A stretch of 35,835 bases of DNA from Polaromonas sp. (GCA_013824015.1 PNNC01000191.1:1-35835), one strand, 5' to 3'; counted from the first letter of the stretch, positions 8,441 to 19,355 are shown. Numbers and translations are program-made. Notes: generated by a model not told the origin, from the sequence alone.

Positions 8441-11400
8441 ATGGCCAAGTTTTTTATCGACAGGCCGATCTTTGCCTGGGTGATCGCGCTGTTCATCATC
8501 GTGATGGGCGCGGTATCGATCACACAGCTGCCGATCTCGCAGTACCCGCCGGTGGCGCCGCCCGCCATCGTCATCAACGCCGCCTACCCTGGGGCTTCGG
8601 CGCAGACGCTGGAGGACAGCGTGTTGTCCGTCATCGAGCGCGAGATGAACGGCTCCCCCGGCCTGATCTACATGGAATCGGTGGCACAGGCCAACGGCAC
8701 CGGCACCATCACCATCAGCTTCCAGCCTGGCACCAATGCCGACCTGGCGCAGGTGGATGTGCAGAACCGGCTGTCACGCGCCACGCCGCGCCTGCCGCAG
8801 GCGGTGACGCAGCAGGGCGTGCGTGTGGACAAGTCACGCTCGAACTTCCTGCTGTTCACCATGCTGTCGTCGAGCAATCCGGCCATTGACCCGATCGCGC
8901 TGGGCGATTACGCGTCGCGCACCGTGGTGCCCGAACTGCAGCGCCTGCCCGGCATCGGTCAGGCCCAGCTGTTCGGCTCCGAACGTGCCATGCGCGTCTG
9001 GATCGATCCGGCCAAGCTGGCGGGCTTCAACCTGTCGTCGGCCGACGTCACCACCGCGATCCGTGCCCAGAACGCCCAGGTGGCGTCTGGCACCATTGGC
9101 GACCTGCCCAATGTCGGCGGCCAGGGAATTTCCGCCACCGTGGTGGTCAACGGCCAGCTCGCCAATGTTGAACAGTTCGGCAATATCGTGCTGCGCGCCA
9201 ACACCGACGGCTCGACCGTGCGCCTGAAGGACGTGGCCCGCCTTGAGCTCGGCGGCCAGGCCTATGCAACTTCGGCGCGGCTGAACGGCCAGCCGGCGGT
9301 TGGTATCGGCGTCCAGCTGTCGCCCAGCGGCAATGCACTGGCATCGGCCAAGGCCGTGCGCCAGAAAATGGCCGAGCTCGAGCGCTACTTCCCGCAGGGC
9401 GTGAGCTGGACCATTCCCTACGACAGTTCCCGCTTCGTGCAGATCTCGATCTCGCAGGTGGCCGTGACGCTGCTGGAAGCGGTCGCGCTGGTGTTCCTGG
9501 TGATGTTCCTGTTCCTGCAGAACTGGCGCTACACCGTGATTCCGACCATCGTTGTGCCGATTGCGCTGCTGGGTACCTTCGGCACCTTGCTGGCGCTCGG
9601 CTTTTCGATCAACGTGCTGACCATGTTCGGCATGGTGCTGGTGATCGGTATCGTGGTTGACGATGCCATTGTGGTGGTTGAGAACGTCGAGCGCATCATG
9701 AGCGAGGAGGGTCTTTCCCCGCTGGAGGCGACGCGCAAGGCCATGAAGCAGATCTCCGGCGCCATCATCGGCGTGACCGTGGTGCTGATTTCGGTGTTTG
9801 TGCCGCTGGCCTTTTTTGCAGGGTCCACCGGCAACATCTACCGCCAGTTCTCGGCGGTGATGGTGGCCTCCATCAGCTTTTCGGCCTTCCTGGCGCTGTC
9901 GCTCACGCCGGCCCTGTGCGCGACGCTGCTCAAGCCGGTCGAGGCCGGCCACCACCATGAAAAGCGCGGCTTCTTCGGCTGGTTCAACCGCGGCTTCTCG
10001 CGCACGGCCAAGGGCTACGAAGGGCTGGTCGCCCGGGTGCTCAAGCGGGCCGCGCGTTACCTGATCATCTACGTCGCCATCATCGCCGCCGTGGCGGTGG
10101 TTTACATGCGCCTGCCAACCTCCTTCCTGCCGGGCGAGGACCAGGGCAACATCCTGGTCAACGTGCAGTTGCCGCCGGGCGCAACGCAGGAGCGCACGCT
10201 GTCGGTGATGAAACAGGTGGAGGGTTACCTGCTCAAGCAACCCGAAGTGCAAAGCATGGTCAGCGTGCTGGGCTTCAGCTTTTCGGGACAGGGCCAGAAT
10301 GCGGCGCTTGCCTTTGTGACGCTCAAGGACTGGGGCGAACGCGAGGGTGAGGGCCAATCGGCCGCCGGGCTGGCAGGGCGGGCCTTTGGCGCGCTGTCGG
10401 GCATCCGCGACGCCTTCATCTTCCCGCTGAGCCCGCCGCCGATTCCCGAACTCGGTACCGCCAGCGGTTTCACCTTCCGCCTGCAGGATCGCGGCGGCGC
10501 CGGGCATGACGCACTGCTGGCCGCTCGCAACCAGCTGCTGGGCATGGCAGGCAAAAGCCCGGTGCTGACGCAGGTCCGGCCCGACGGCCTGGAAGATGGT
10601 CCGCAACTGCAGATTGACATCGACCGCGACAAGGCCAATGCGCTGGGCGTCTCGTTTGATGCGATCAATAACACGTTGTCGACCGCGCTCGGCTCGAGCT
10701 ACGTGAACGACTTCCCCAACCAGGGCCGGCTGCAGCGGGTGGTGGTGCAGGCCGATGCGCCGGCGCGCATGCAGCCCGATGACCTGCTGCAGCTTTATGC
10801 GAGCAATGCCCAGGGCCGCCCGGTGCCGTTGGCGGCCTTTGCCTCCACGCGCTGGGTCACCGGCGCGCAGCAGACCATCCGCTACAACGGTTATCCCGCG
10901 ATGCGCATATCGGGCTCGGCTGCCCCGGGTTACAGCTCGGGTGCCGCGATGACCGAGATGGAAAACCTCGCGGCCAAATTGCCGGCGGGTTTTGGTTTCG
11001 AATGGACCGGCCAGTCGCGTGAGGAAAAGCTGGCCGGCTCGCAGGCACTGATTCTTTACGGTTTTGCGATCCTGGCGGTGTTCCTGTGCCTGGCCGCGCT
11101 GTACGAAAGCTGGAGCATTCCGCTGGCGGTGATCCTGGTGGTGCCGCTGGGTGTGCTGGGGGTGCTGCTGGCGACGCTTTTGCGCGCCTACTCGAACGAC
11201 GTGTATTTCCAGGTCGGCCTGATCACCATCATCGGCCTGTCGGCGAAAAACGCCATCCTGATCATCGAGTTTGCCAAGGACCTCGAGGCCCAGGGAAAAA
11301 GCGCGATTGAATCGGCACTGGCCGCGGCGCACATGCGCTTCCGGCCGATTGTGATGACTTCGCTGGCCTTCATGATGGGTGTGTTGCCGCTGGCGATCGC

Positions 11401-11620
11401 CACGGGTGCGGGTTCGGCCAGCCAGCGCGCCATCGGCACCGGGGTGATCGGCGGCATGATCACCGGCACCGCGCTGGCGGTGATTTTTGTGCCGGTGTTT
11501 TTTGTGGTGGTTCGCGGCCTGTTCAAGAGCAGCGACCGCCAGAAGAGGATGTATGCCGAGCACGCCCATGCGGCCGGCATCGACGGAGAAGACAACCATG
11601 AAGCCAAACCCCATGCGTAA
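8441..11620 (+). CDS. acrB: RND multidrug efflux pump (AcrB/MexB, HAE1 family)
   Basis: This trimeric inner-membrane proton/drug antiporter exports hydrophobic toxicants and antibiotics. The 1059-residue protein begins with the typical MAKFFIDRPIFAWVIALFI, has 12 membrane segments, and has two large periplasmic loops (about 30-335 and 560-870). The proton-relay residues are present: Asp407-Asp408 in GIVVDDAIVVVEN, and a Lys near 936 in SAKNAILIIEFAKD. It matches HAE1 pumps in length. An AAGGAG ribosome site precedes the ATG. The 3' end overlaps the outer-membrane channel gene by 23 bases, implying coupled translation. Substrates cannot be read from the sequence. Confidence 0.97.
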   Translation: MAKFFIDRPIFAWVIALFIIVMGAVSITQLPISQYPPVAPPAIVINAAYPGASAQTLEDSVLSVIEREMNGSPGLIYMESVAQANGTGTITISFQPGTNADLAQVDVQNRLSRATPRLPQAVTQQGVRVDKSRSNFLLFTMLSSSNPAIDPIALGDYASRTVVPELQRLPGIGQAQLFGSERAMRVWIDPAKLAGFNLSSADVTTAIRAQNAQVASGTIGDLPNVGGQGISATVVVNGQLANVEQFGNIVLRANTDGSTVRLKDVARLELGGQAYATSARLNGQPAVGIGVQLSPSGNALASAKAVRQKMAELERYFPQGVSWTIPYDSSRFVQISISQVAVTLLEAVALVFLVMFLFLQNWRYTVIPTIVVPIALLGTFGTLLALGFSINVLTMFGMVLVIGIVVDDAIVVVENVERIMSEEGLSPLEATRKAMKQISGAIIGVTVVLISVFVPLAFFAGSTGNIYRQFSAVMVASISFSAFLALSLTPALCATLLKPVEAGHHHEKRGFFGWFNRGFSRTAKGYEGLVARVLKRAARYLIIYVAIIAAVAVVYMRLPTSFLPGEDQGNILVNVQLPPGATQERTLSVMKQVEGYLLKQPEVQSMVSVLGFSFSGQGQNAALAFVTLKDWGEREGEGQSAAGLAGRAFGALSGIRDAFIFPLSPPPIPELGTASGFTFRLQDRGGAGHDALLAARNQLLGMAGKSPVLTQVRPDGLEDGPQLQIDIDRDKANALGVSFDAINNTLSTALGSSYVNDFPNQGRLQRVVVQADAPARMQPDDLLQLYASNAQGRPVPLAAFASTRWVTGAQQTIRYNGYPAMRISGSAAPGYSSGAAMTEMENLAAKLPAGFGFEWTGQSREEKLAGSQALILYGFAILAVFLCLAALYESWSIPLAVILVVPLGVLGVLLATLLRAYSNDVYFQVGLITIIGLSAKNAILIIEFAKDLEAQGKSAIESALAAAHMRFRPIVMTSLAFMMGVLPLAIATGAGSASQRAIGTGVIGGMITGTALAVIFVPVFFVVVRGLFKSSDRQKRMYAEHAHAAGIDGEDNHEAKPHA

Positions 11621-13061
11621 GACCCCGCTGGCCCATCTGCTGTCGCTGGGCGCCGCCGCGGTGCTGGCAGGCTGCTCGATGGCGCCGACCTATGAACGGC
11701 CGGCCGCGCCGATCGCCACCGACTGGCCCGGCCTGCGCCTGTCGACCTCGCTGGCCAGCGCGCCGACAAGGTCGCCGGCGGTGCAGACGGTATCCGCCGC
11801 CGACATCGAGTGGCAGAGTTTTTTCAGCGATGCAAAGCTGCGCCTGCTGATTGATGCAGCGCTGCGCAACAACCGCGACCTGCGCATCGCCGCGCTCAAC
11901 ATCGAGCAGGCCCGTGCCCAGTTCCAGATCCGGCGCGCCGACCAGTTCCCGACGGTGGGTGCTTCAGCGACGGGTACGCGCCAGCCTGCCGCCGGTGGAA
12001 ATATTTCCAGCGTCTACACCGCCGGCCTGGCCATGACCTCGTACGAGATCGATTTTTTCGGCCGTGTCGCGAGCCTGAAGGATGCCGCGCTGGCGCAGTA
12101 CCTGGCGACCGAGGAGGGCCGCAAGACCACGCAGATCAGCCTGATTGCGACGGTGGCCAACACCTGGTTGAGCCTGCTGGCCGACGAGGAACTGCTGGCC
12201 ATCACCGAGCAGACGCTGGCCACGCGTGAGGAGTCCTTCAAGCTGAGCCAGCTGCGTTTTGACAATGGCGTCACCTCCGAGCTCGACCTGCGCCAGGCCG
12301 AATCGCTGGCCGAGGCTGCACGCATCAGCCGCGCGCAACTGCAGCGCCAGCGTGCGCTTGACGAGAACCTGCTGACGCTGCTGGTGGGCCAGCCGCTCAG
12401 CGGTGAGCTGGCGGCGGCCCTGCCACGGGGTCAGGCGCTGGCCGATGCGCCGTTGATGGTGGACGTGCCCGCCGGCCTGCCGTCGGACCTGCTGACCAAG
12501 CGTCCCGACATCCGCCAGGCCGAGCAGCAACTGCTCTCTGCCAATGCCAACATCGGCGCCGCGCGGGCTGCGTTTTTTCCGCGCATTTCGCTGACGGCTT
12601 CGGCCGGCAGCGTCAGCACCAGCCTGTCGGGCCTGTTCGAAAGCGGCAGCTACGGCTGGACGCTGGCGCCGCAGCTGTTCCTGCCGCTGTTCGATGCCGG
12701 CCGCAACCGCGCCGGGCTGGACTCGGCCAATGTGAACCGCGACATCGCGGTGGCGCAGTATGAAAAGGCCATCCAGACCGCGTTCCGCGAAGTGGCCGAC
12801 GCGCTGGCCGGTCGCGCCACGCTGGGCGAGCAGTTGCGCGCGCAGCAGGCGCAGGCCGAGGCCGAAGGCGTGCGGTTCAAGCTGTCCGACCTGCGTTACC
12901 AGAATGGCATCGCCAGCCAGCTCGATCTGCTGGATGCCCAGCGCTCGGTGTTTGCGGCGCGCCAGGCGGTGGTGCAGACCCGGCTGCTGCAGTTGCAGAA
13001 CCAGGTCACGCTGTACAAGACCCTGGGCGGTGGCTGGAAGGAGCCCGCAGCGTCGCCCTGA
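11598..13061 (+). CDS. oprM: Outer-membrane efflux channel lipoprotein (OprM/NodT family)
   Basis: This TolC-like trimeric channel completes the tripartite pump. From the ATG at 11598 the protein has 487 residues, with lipobox LAGC (Cys26) for lipidation. Two repeated outer-membrane-efflux domains follow (about 70-265 and 285-480), with the usual coiled-coil motifs ALRNNRDLRIAALNIEQARA and NGIASQLDLLDAQRS. The chosen start has GGAG nine bases upstream; an alternative ATG at 11613 would overlap acrB by only eight bases. The frame stays open 37 codons further upstream inside acrB, but that stretch lacks a signal. It is convergent with the alternative oxidase gene nine bases downstream. Confidence 0.95.
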   Translation: MKPNPMRKTPLAHLLSLGAAAVLAGCSMAPTYERPAAPIATDWPGLRLSTSLASAPTRSPAVQTVSAADIEWQSFFSDAKLRLLIDAALRNNRDLRIAALNIEQARAQFQIRRADQFPTVGASATGTRQPAAGGNISSVYTAGLAMTSYEIDFFGRVASLKDAALAQYLATEEGRKTTQISLIATVANTWLSLLADEELLAITEQTLATREESFKLSQLRFDNGVTSELDLRQAESLAEAARISRAQLQRQRALDENLLTLLVGQPLSGELAAALPRGQALADAPLMVDVPAGLPSDLLTKRPDIRQAEQQLLSANANIGAARAAFFPRISLTASAGSVSTSLSGLFESGSYGWTLAPQLFLPLFDAGRNRAGLDSANVNRDIAVAQYEKAIQTAFREVADALAGRATLGEQLRAQQAQAEAEGVRFKLSDLRYQNGIASQLDLLDAQRSVFAARQAVVQTRLLQLQNQVTLYKTLGGGWKEPAASP

Positions 13062-13070
13062 GCCCCGGTT

Positions 13071-13706
13071 CTAGGAGGCCCGGGCTTCTGCCGTGAGCTG
13101 GTCGGCAAAGGCATGGTTGACGTCGCGGTGGCCGGCTTCGTCGTCGCGCACCACCAGGATCACATCGCGAAGGCGCGCGCCGGGCGCCAGCTTCCAGTAG
13201 TCGATGGCGATCTGCGGCGCCGGTACATTCTCGTAGACCCCGCTGTCGATGCCGGCCAGGTATTCGGTGTAGCTGTAGACCGCTTCTTCCTCGAAGTAGC
13301 CCACCAGCCGGTGCGCGGTGCGGGACGACACCAGATACAGCAGAAAAAACAGGTTGTAGAAAATGCCCTGGGCCAGCATCACCATCCAGCGCTCCAGCCG
13401 GCCCGGTTTGGCGATGTGCACAAAGGTCATCAGATGCATGCGTTCGTTTTCGGCCTCGTCGAGCAACTGGCGTATCCAGCCCTCGTCGTCCTTCATGCTG
13501 CGCAGTGACTTCAGGTGGATCAGCGCGCCACCGACCATGCCGGGCACGGCCGCCACGGTTTCCAGCACCACGGCCCGGTTGCCGTAACGTCCGGCGAAAA
13601 AAGTGTCGGCCAGGAAACGCAGGAAGCGGGTGGTGCGCCAGGCAAAACGGTCTGAGAAGTCCGTCTGCGGGTGGTGCGGTGCCTGTGATGGCGTGCGGTC
13701 GGGCAT
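13071..13706 (-). CDS. aox: Alternative oxidase (cyanide-insensitive ubiquinol oxidase)
   Basis: A diiron membrane-bound quinol oxidase that reduces oxygen to water without pumping protons and resists cyanide and nitric oxide. The 211-residue protein carries all family motifs: LET (Glu49), NERMH (Glu88, His91), YFEEEAVYSYT (Glu139-141) and RDDEAGHRDVNH (Glu190, His193). Plant enzymes read EAHH in the last motif; here it is EAGH, keeping the ligand His. Hydrophobic helices at about 52-66 and 108-128 fit an interfacial membrane protein. The ATG at 13706 has AGGAG upstream; the frame is open a further 70 codons, but without a comparable start. AOX is known in some alpha- and gammaproteobacteria and is uncommon in betaproteobacteria. 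The gene appears monocistronic. Confidence 0.93.
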   Translation of the reverse strand: MPDRTPSQAPHHPQTDFSDRFAWRTTRFLRFLADTFFAGRYGNRAVVLETVAAVPGMVGGALIHLKSLRSMKDDEGWIRQLLDEAENERMHLMTFVHIAKPGRLERWMVMLAQGIFYNLFFLLYLVSSRTAHRLVGYFEEEAVYSYTEYLAGIDSGVYENVPAPQIAIDYWKLAPGARLRDVILVVRDDEAGHRDVNHAFADQLTAEARAS

Positions 13707-13725
13707 GGGGAAATCTCCTGCAACG

Positions 13726-13739
13726 AAGGTGCGCACCTT
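13726..13739. promoter_or_regulatory. 14-bp perfect palindrome in the alternative oxidase leader
   Basis: AAGGTGCGCACCTT is a perfect dyad 20 bases upstream of the AOX start and about six bases before its ribosome site. It could be a repressor operator or an mRNA hairpin that controls translation. It does not match the spaced NsrR or NnrR consensus. Confidence 0.45.
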
Positions 13740-13921
13740 GCTTTCAGATCGCGGTGCGACTGCGTCACGCCGAGGAAAACCAGGAGATGCAAATCCGGAA
13801 CGGTGGGCGCCGTCGGCGCGGACGCATTTTTTCATTGGAACACGGATAAGGCGCCAACGCCTTTTCCGCCAGCCATCAGCTGGCTTTGGGGGCTCCAGCC
13901 CATGAACAGCGGGCATGAGCA

Positions 13922-13938
13922 GCTATCGAAAATGTAGC
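13922..13938 (-). repeat. Dispersed 17-bp GCT-N11-AGC repeat, copy 1
   Basis: GCTATCGAAAATGTAGC here reads GCTACATTTTCGATAGC on the minus strand. It matches 13 of 17 bases of the copy inside the crotonase gene (31056-31072). It lies between aox and the MFS gene. Confidence 0.65.
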
Positions 13939-14028
13939 AACCCGGCAGGCCCGCCGAAGGGTCTTGCGCGCGGCGCCTGCTGACATCTGCATGCTTTATG
14001 CTGGGCTCCTCTTTTCAGGAGCTCGGCC

Positions 14029-15339
14029 ATGGCCCTTTTTTCGCAGGATGCCCTCAATCCCGGCGTGCGCAAGCGCGAAGTGTTCGGCTGGGCCATGTAC
14101 GACTTTGCCAACTCCGGCTACACCACGGTGGTGATCACCGCCGTGTTTGCCGCCTATTTCGTCGGCGGCATTGCCCAGAAGGCCGAGTGGGCCACCTTCG
14201 CCTGGACGGCGGCGCTCAGCGTGTCCTACGCGATTGTGATGCTGACCATGCCCAGCATTGGCGCCTATGCCGACCTGCGCGCCGCCAAAAAGCGCTTGCT
14301 GATGATGACCACGGCGGGCTGCGTGGTCAGCACCGCCGCGCTGGCGCTGGCCGGCCCCAGCAGCGTCGCGTTTGCCATCCTGCTGATCATCCTGTCCAAC
14401 ACCTTTTTTGCATACGGTGAATCGCTGACAGCCGCCTTCCTGCCGGAACTGGCCCGCACCGAGGCCCTGGGCAAGGTCAGCGGCTGGGGCTGGGCGTTTG
14501 GTTATTTCGGCGGCATGCTGGCCTTGGGCATCTGCCTGGGCTATGTGTTGTGGGCTCAGGCCCGCGGGATCCCGGCCGACCAGTTTGTGCCGGTCACCAT
14601 GCTGATCACGGCCGTCATTTACGGCCTGGCGTCGCTGGTGACCTTCCGCCTGCTCAAGGAAAGGGCCCAGCCCAACCCGGTGGCCCTGCGTGAAGGTGGC
14701 TTCAAAGCCTCTCTGGCGCAGTTGCGCCAGACCTTTCGCCAGGCCCGGCGCTACAAGGACTTCATGTGGCTGCTGGGCTGCGCGGTGTTTTACCAGGGCG
14801 GTGTCGCCGTCGCCATCGCGCTGGCCGCCATCTACGCCGAACAGGTGATCGGTTTTCAGCCGCAGGAAACCATGGTGCTGATTTTTGTCCTGAACTTTGC
14901 AGCCGCCGGTGGCGCCTTCGCTTTTGGTTATTTCCAGGACCGCATTGGCCACAAGCTGGCGCTGGGCATCACGCTGGTCGGCTGGGTCGTCACCTGCGTG
15001 GTCGCCGCCGTCACCACCACCAAGGGCGGTTTCTGGTACGCCGCCGCGCTGGCCGGGGTGTGCATGGGCTCGAGCCAGTCGGGCGGCCGTGCGATGGCCG
15101 GCATGTTGTCGCCCAAAAAGCAGCTGGCCGAGTTTTACGGCCTGTGGACTTTCGCGATCCGGCTGGCCAGCATCATCGGCCCGCTGAGTTACGGCGCCAT
15201 CACCTGGGTGACCGGCGGTGACCAGCGCACTGCGATCCTGTCGACTGCCGTGCTGTTTGCGGTGGGGCTGGTGCTGCTGATTCCGGTGAACGTGCAGCGC
15301 GGACGTCAGGCCGCGCAAACGGCGGACGCCCTGGGCTGA
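14029..15339 (+). CDS. MFS permease, UMF1/Atg22-like family
   Basis: A 436-residue, 12-helix major facilitator resembling the UMF1 (uncharacterised major facilitator) and vacuolar Atg22-like group. The N-terminal signature [13 protein letters not shown] is the family hallmark. The loop between helices 2 and 3 carries [15 protein letters not shown], the MFS motif A equivalent. A cytoplasmic loop near 210-245 separates the two six-helix halves. Eukaryotic Atg22 exports amino acids from the vacuole; the substrate of bacterial members is unknown, so none is assigned. The ATG has AGGAG eight bases upstream. It is divergent from aox and convergent with murI, and appears to be a single-gene unit. 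Confidence 0.88.
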   Translation: MALFSQDALNPGVRKREVFGWAMYDFANSGYTTVVITAVFAAYFVGGIAQKAEWATFAWTAALSVSYAIVMLTMPSIGAYADLRAAKKRLLMMTTAGCVVSTAALALAGPSSVAFAILLIILSNTFFAYGESLTAAFLPELARTEALGKVSGWGWAFGYFGGMLALGICLGYVLWAQARGIPADQFVPVTMLITAVIYGLASLVTFRLLKERAQPNPVALREGGFKASLAQLRQTFRQARRYKDFMWLLGCAVFYQGGVAVAIALAAIYAEQVIGFQPQETMVLIFVLNFAAAGGAFAFGYFQDRIGHKLALGITLVGWVVTCVVAAVTTTKGGFWYAAALAGVCMGSSQSGGRAMAGMLSPKKQLAEFYGLWTFAIRLASIIGPLSYGAITWVTGGDQRTAILSTAVLFAVGLVLLIPVNVQRGRQAAQTADALG

Positions 15340-15365
15340 GCTTTCCGGCGCACAGCTGCGGACGG

Positions 15366-16184
15366 TCAACAGTCCAGCCGGGCTGCCGGGCTGTGCAGCG
15401 CCAGCCAGTGCTGCACGGCGCTTTGCAGGGCCAGCGGCTGGCCCGTGGAAAAGAGCTTGAGTTGTCCTGGTCCTGCGGAACCATCGGCCGACGCCAGGGC
15501 AGGCAAACGCAAGCGGGTATGGCGCGCGACCGGCGCGCCCGTGTCCAGGAAGTGCAGCTCCGTCCCGAGCAGGGTGCGCAAGGCCTCGCTGGCAAACGGG
15601 TAATGCGTACAACCGAGCACCAGCGTGTCGATCTGCCCGGATTTCAGGCCAAATTGGCCCATGGCCCTTGTGTGGCGGGCACATTCAGCTATCAATTCAG
15701 GAGCATTGGGGGGCCCGCCTGCGGCCCGTTCGATGGCGTCGGCCAGGCCGTCGCAGGGCTGCAGCACAAACTCGGCCTGGCTTGCCAGGCTGGCCAGCAA
15801 AGCCCGGAAGCGGGCGCTTGCCAGTGTGCCGCGTGTCGCCATGACGCCGATGCGCCCGGTCCGACTGAGGGCGGCGGCCGGTTTGAGCGCCGGTTCCACG
15901 CCGATGATGGGCAAGCCGGGATGCGCGGCGCGCAACACATCGATGGCGGCAGCTGTGGCGGTGTTGCAGGCGATCACCAGCGCCTGCACACCCTGGCCCA
16001 GCAGGTGCGCGGTGAGGGCGCGCGAGCGCGCGATCACATGGTCCGCATCGCGCTCGCCATACGGCGCGTGACCGCTGTCAGCGATGTAGATGAAGTCCTG
16101 CTGCGGCAGTTCGGCGCGCAGCGCCTGCAGCACGCTCAGGCCGCCGAGGCCGCTGTCGAAAATTCCAACCGGCCCGGCGCGCAC
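15366..16184 (-). CDS. murI: Glutamate racemase
   Basis: MurI makes D-glutamate for peptidoglycan from L-glutamate in the cytoplasm, without a cofactor. The 272-residue protein has the two catalytic Cys motifs, ACNTA (Cys73) and GCTHYPF (Cys192), and the N-terminal GIFDSGLGG signature. It starts with GTG just three bases after the fumarase stop codon, so the two are probably co-transcribed and translationally coupled. A copy of the 17-bp repeat is embedded in frame at residues 162-167, encoding Pro-Glu-Leu-Ile-Ala, in a loop between the two catalytic halves. The C-terminal tail (about 205-272) is diverged, as is common. The catalytic residues are intact. Confidence 0.96.
   Translation of the reverse strand: MRAGPVGIFDSGLGGLSVLQALRAELPQQDFIYIADSGHAPYGERDADHVIARSRALTAHLLGQGVQALVIACNTATAAAIDVLRAAHPGLPIIGVEPALKPAAALSRTGRIGVMATRGTLASARFRALLASLASQAEFVLQPCDGLADAIERAAGGPPNAPELIAECARHTRAMGQFGLKSGQIDTLVLGCTHYPFASEALRTLLGTELHFLDTGAPVARHTRLRLPALASADGSAGPGQLKLFSTGQPLALQSAVQHWLALHSPAARLDC
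15688..15704 (-). repeat. Dispersed 17-bp repeat, copy 2 (inside murI)
   Basis: On the minus strand it reads GCTCCTGAATTGATAGC, identical at 15 of 17 bases to the copy in the crotonase gene. It is read in the same frame as that copy, giving Ala-Pro-Glu-Leu-Ile-Ala within MurI. Confidence 0.75.
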
Positions 16185-16187
16185 AAC

Positions 16188-17741
16188 TCAGGCGGCTGCG
16201 ACCGTGATGCCCTTGAACTCGCCGGTGGCGATCTTCTTCTGCCATTCGGCCGGGCCGGTGATGTGGGCGCTGGTGCCGCCGGCGTCCACCGCGACGGTCA
16301 CCGGCATGTCGACCACGTCGAACTCGTAAATCGCTTCCATGCCCATGTCGGCAAACCCGACCACTTCGGCATGTTTGATCGCCTTGGACACCAGGTAGGC
16401 GGCGCCGCCGACGGCCATCAGGTAGGCGCTCTGGTGTTTCTTGATGGCCTCGATCGCGACCGGGCCGCGTTCGGCCTTGCCGATCATCGCGATCAGGCCG
16501 GTTTCGGCCAGCATCATCTCGGTGAAGCCGTCCATGCGGGTGGCCGTGGTAGGGCCGGCCGGGCCGACCGCTTCACCGGCCACCGGGTCCACCGGACCCA
16601 CGTAATAAATCACGCGGTTGGCAAAATCGACCGGCAGCTTTTCACCTTTGGCCAGCATGCCCTGGATGCGTTTGTGGGCGGCGTCGCGGCCGGTCAGCAT
16701 CTTGCCGGAAAGCAGCAGGGTGTCACCGGGTTTCCAGCTCGCGACTTCCGCCTTGGTCAGGGTGTTGAGATCGACCTTTTTGCTCTTTTTGTAGTCGGGC
16801 GCCCACTCGACGTCGGGCCACAAATCCAGCGAAGGCGGATCGAGGTAAACCGGGCCGCTGCCGTCCATCACAAAGTGGGCGTGGCGCGTGGCCGCGCAGT
16901 TCGGGATCATGGCCACCGGCTTGCTCGCCGCGTGGGTCGGGTACATCTGGATCTTCACGTCGAGCACGGTGGTCAGGCCGCCCAGGCCCTGCGCGCCTAT
17001 GCCCAGCGCATTGACTTTTTCGAACAGCTCCAGCCGCAGCGCTTCGACCTTGCTGAGTTCGGCGCCGGACGCGGCCTTGGCCTGCAACTCGTACATGTCG
17101 AGGTCGTCCATCAGCGACTCCTTGGCCATCAGCACGGCTTTTTCGGCGGTGCCGCCTATGCCTATGCCCAGCATGCCCGGCGGGCACCAGCCGGCGCCCA
17201 TGGTCGGCACGGTTTTGAGCACCCAGTCGACGATGGAATCGCCCGGGTTCAGCATGGCCATCTTGCTTTTGTTCTCGCTGCCGCCGCCCTTGGCCGCCAC
17301 CGTGATGTCGAGTTTGTCGCCCGGCACGATCTCGGTGAAGATCACCGCCGGCGTGTTGTCCTTCGTGTTCTTGCGGTCGAAGTGCGGATCGGCCACGACC
17401 GAGGCGCGCAGCGTGTTGTCGGGGTGGTTGTAGCCGCGCCGCACACCTTCGTTGATCGCGTCGTCCAGGCTGCCGGTGAAACCGCCCCAGCGCACATCCA
17501 TGCCGACCTTGAGGAACACGTTGACGATGCCGGTGTCCTGGCAGATCGGGCGATGCCCGGTCGCGCTCATTTTGCTGTTGGTCAGGATCTGCGCAATCGC
17601 GTCCTTGGCGGCCGGGCTCTGCTCGCGCTCGTAGGCGCGGGCCAGATGCGCGATGTAGTCGGCCGGGTGGTAATAACTGATGAACTGCAGGGCGGCGGCG
17701 ACGGATTCGATCAGGTCGGCTTGCTGGATGGTCGTGGTCAT
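16188..17741 (-). CDS. fumA: Class I (4Fe-4S) fumarate hydratase
   Basis: It converts fumarate to malate in the TCA cycle with an oxygen-sensitive [4Fe-4S] cluster. The 517-residue protein has the three cluster cysteines: Cys67 (PICQDTG), Cys186 ([15 protein letters not shown]) and Cys282 ([10 protein letters not shown]). The C-terminal beta domain has the [12 protein letters not shown] segment. The ATG at 17741 gives [10 protein letters not shown]; the frame stays open 44 codons further, across the divergent regulatory region, which I reject. The ribosome site is weak. It heads an operon with murI and is divergent from the iron-independent fumC. Such pairs usually let cells swap enzymes under iron limitation or oxidative stress. 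Confidence 0.96.
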   Translation of the reverse strand: MTTTIQQADLIESVAAALQFISYYHPADYIAHLARAYEREQSPAAKDAIAQILTNSKMSATGHRPICQDTGIVNVFLKVGMDVRWGGFTGSLDDAINEGVRRGYNHPDNTLRASVVADPHFDRKNTKDNTPAVIFTEIVPGDKLDITVAAKGGGSENKSKMAMLNPGDSIVDWVLKTVPTMGAGWCPPGMLGIGIGGTAEKAVLMAKESLMDDLDMYELQAKAASGAELSKVEALRLELFEKVNALGIGAQGLGGLTTVLDVKIQMYPTHAASKPVAMIPNCAATRHAHFVMDGSGPVYLDPPSLDLWPDVEWAPDYKKSKKVDLNTLTKAEVASWKPGDTLLLSGKMLTGRDAAHKRIQGMLAKGEKLPVDFANRVIYYVGPVDPVAGEAVGPAGPTTATRMDGFTEMMLAETGLIAMIGKAERGPVAIEAIKKHQSAYLMAVGGAAYLVSKAIKHAEVVGFADMGMEAIYEFDVVDMPVTVAVDAGGTSAHITGPAEWQKKIATGEFKGITVAAA

Positions 17742-17830
17742 GGGTTTTCTTCGTGCATCGTGGTCAGGATAGAGGTCTTGCCATCCCTTTCGGCCGGTGC
17801 GCATGGTTTCGGCAACAATACGCTCTGGAT

Positions 17831-17849
17831 GAGAATGACTTTCATTCGT
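17831..17849. promoter_or_regulatory. Candidate Fur box between fumA and fumC
   Basis: GAATGA-CTT-TCATTC (17833-17847) is a perfect 6-bp inverted repeat. The 19-bp window matches 12 of 19 positions of the E. coli Fur consensus, including both ATGA/TCAT cores. It is 55-70 bases upstream of fumC and about 90 bases upstream of fumA. Confidence 0.5.
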
Positions 17850-17903
17850 CCGGCCACCGTTTCCGGTGGCCAAGCCCTTTATTTTGACAGGTCAGCACAC
17901 ACC

Positions 17904-19289
<1,386 letters not shown>

Positions 19290-19296
19290 GTCATCC

Positions 19297-19313
19297 GCTA
19301 TGAAATTGAGAGC
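19297..19313 (-). repeat. Dispersed 17-bp repeat, copy 3 (after fumC)
   Basis: On the minus strand it reads GCTCTCAATTTCATAGC and continues GGATG, like the crotonase copy, which continues AGATG. It matches 12 of 17 bases of that copy. It lies eight bases after the fumC stop codon. Confidence 0.6.
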
Positions 19314-19355
19314 TACCGAAGTCCATCCGGCATGGGCTGGAGGTCGATGCTATCC

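Larger units (their letters stand above)
13707..14028. other. 322-base divergent intergenic region (aox / MFS permease)
   Basis: Besides the palindrome next to aox, it holds an inverted repeat AAGGCG-CCAA-CGCCTT (13848-13863), a GCCAGC/GCTGGC hairpin near 13868-13884, and one copy of the 17-bp GCT-N11-AGC repeat (13922-13938). No convincing sigma70 promoter stands out on either strand. No small gene is supported. Confidence 0.5.

Noticed and set aside
8834..11614. A 926-codon open frame antisense to acrB
   Set aside because: His/Arg/Gln-rich shadow translation with no recognisable domain. The opposite strand encodes a full RND pump.
13726..13739. NsrR or NnrR site in front of the alternative oxidase
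   Set aside because: The dyad has no central spacer and lacks the AT-rich core of those consensus sites.
13707..13916. 70-codon N-terminal extension of the alternative oxidase
   Set aside because: No AOX similarity in it, and the ATG at 13706 has a good AGGAG site.
15393..17903. A 2.5-kb open frame upstream of and in phase with fumC, giving a 1298-residue frame
   Set aside because: It is antisense to murI and fumA, which have full catalytic motifs. Its composition is the usual shadow of GC-rich codon bias, and FumC has its conserved N-terminus at 17904.
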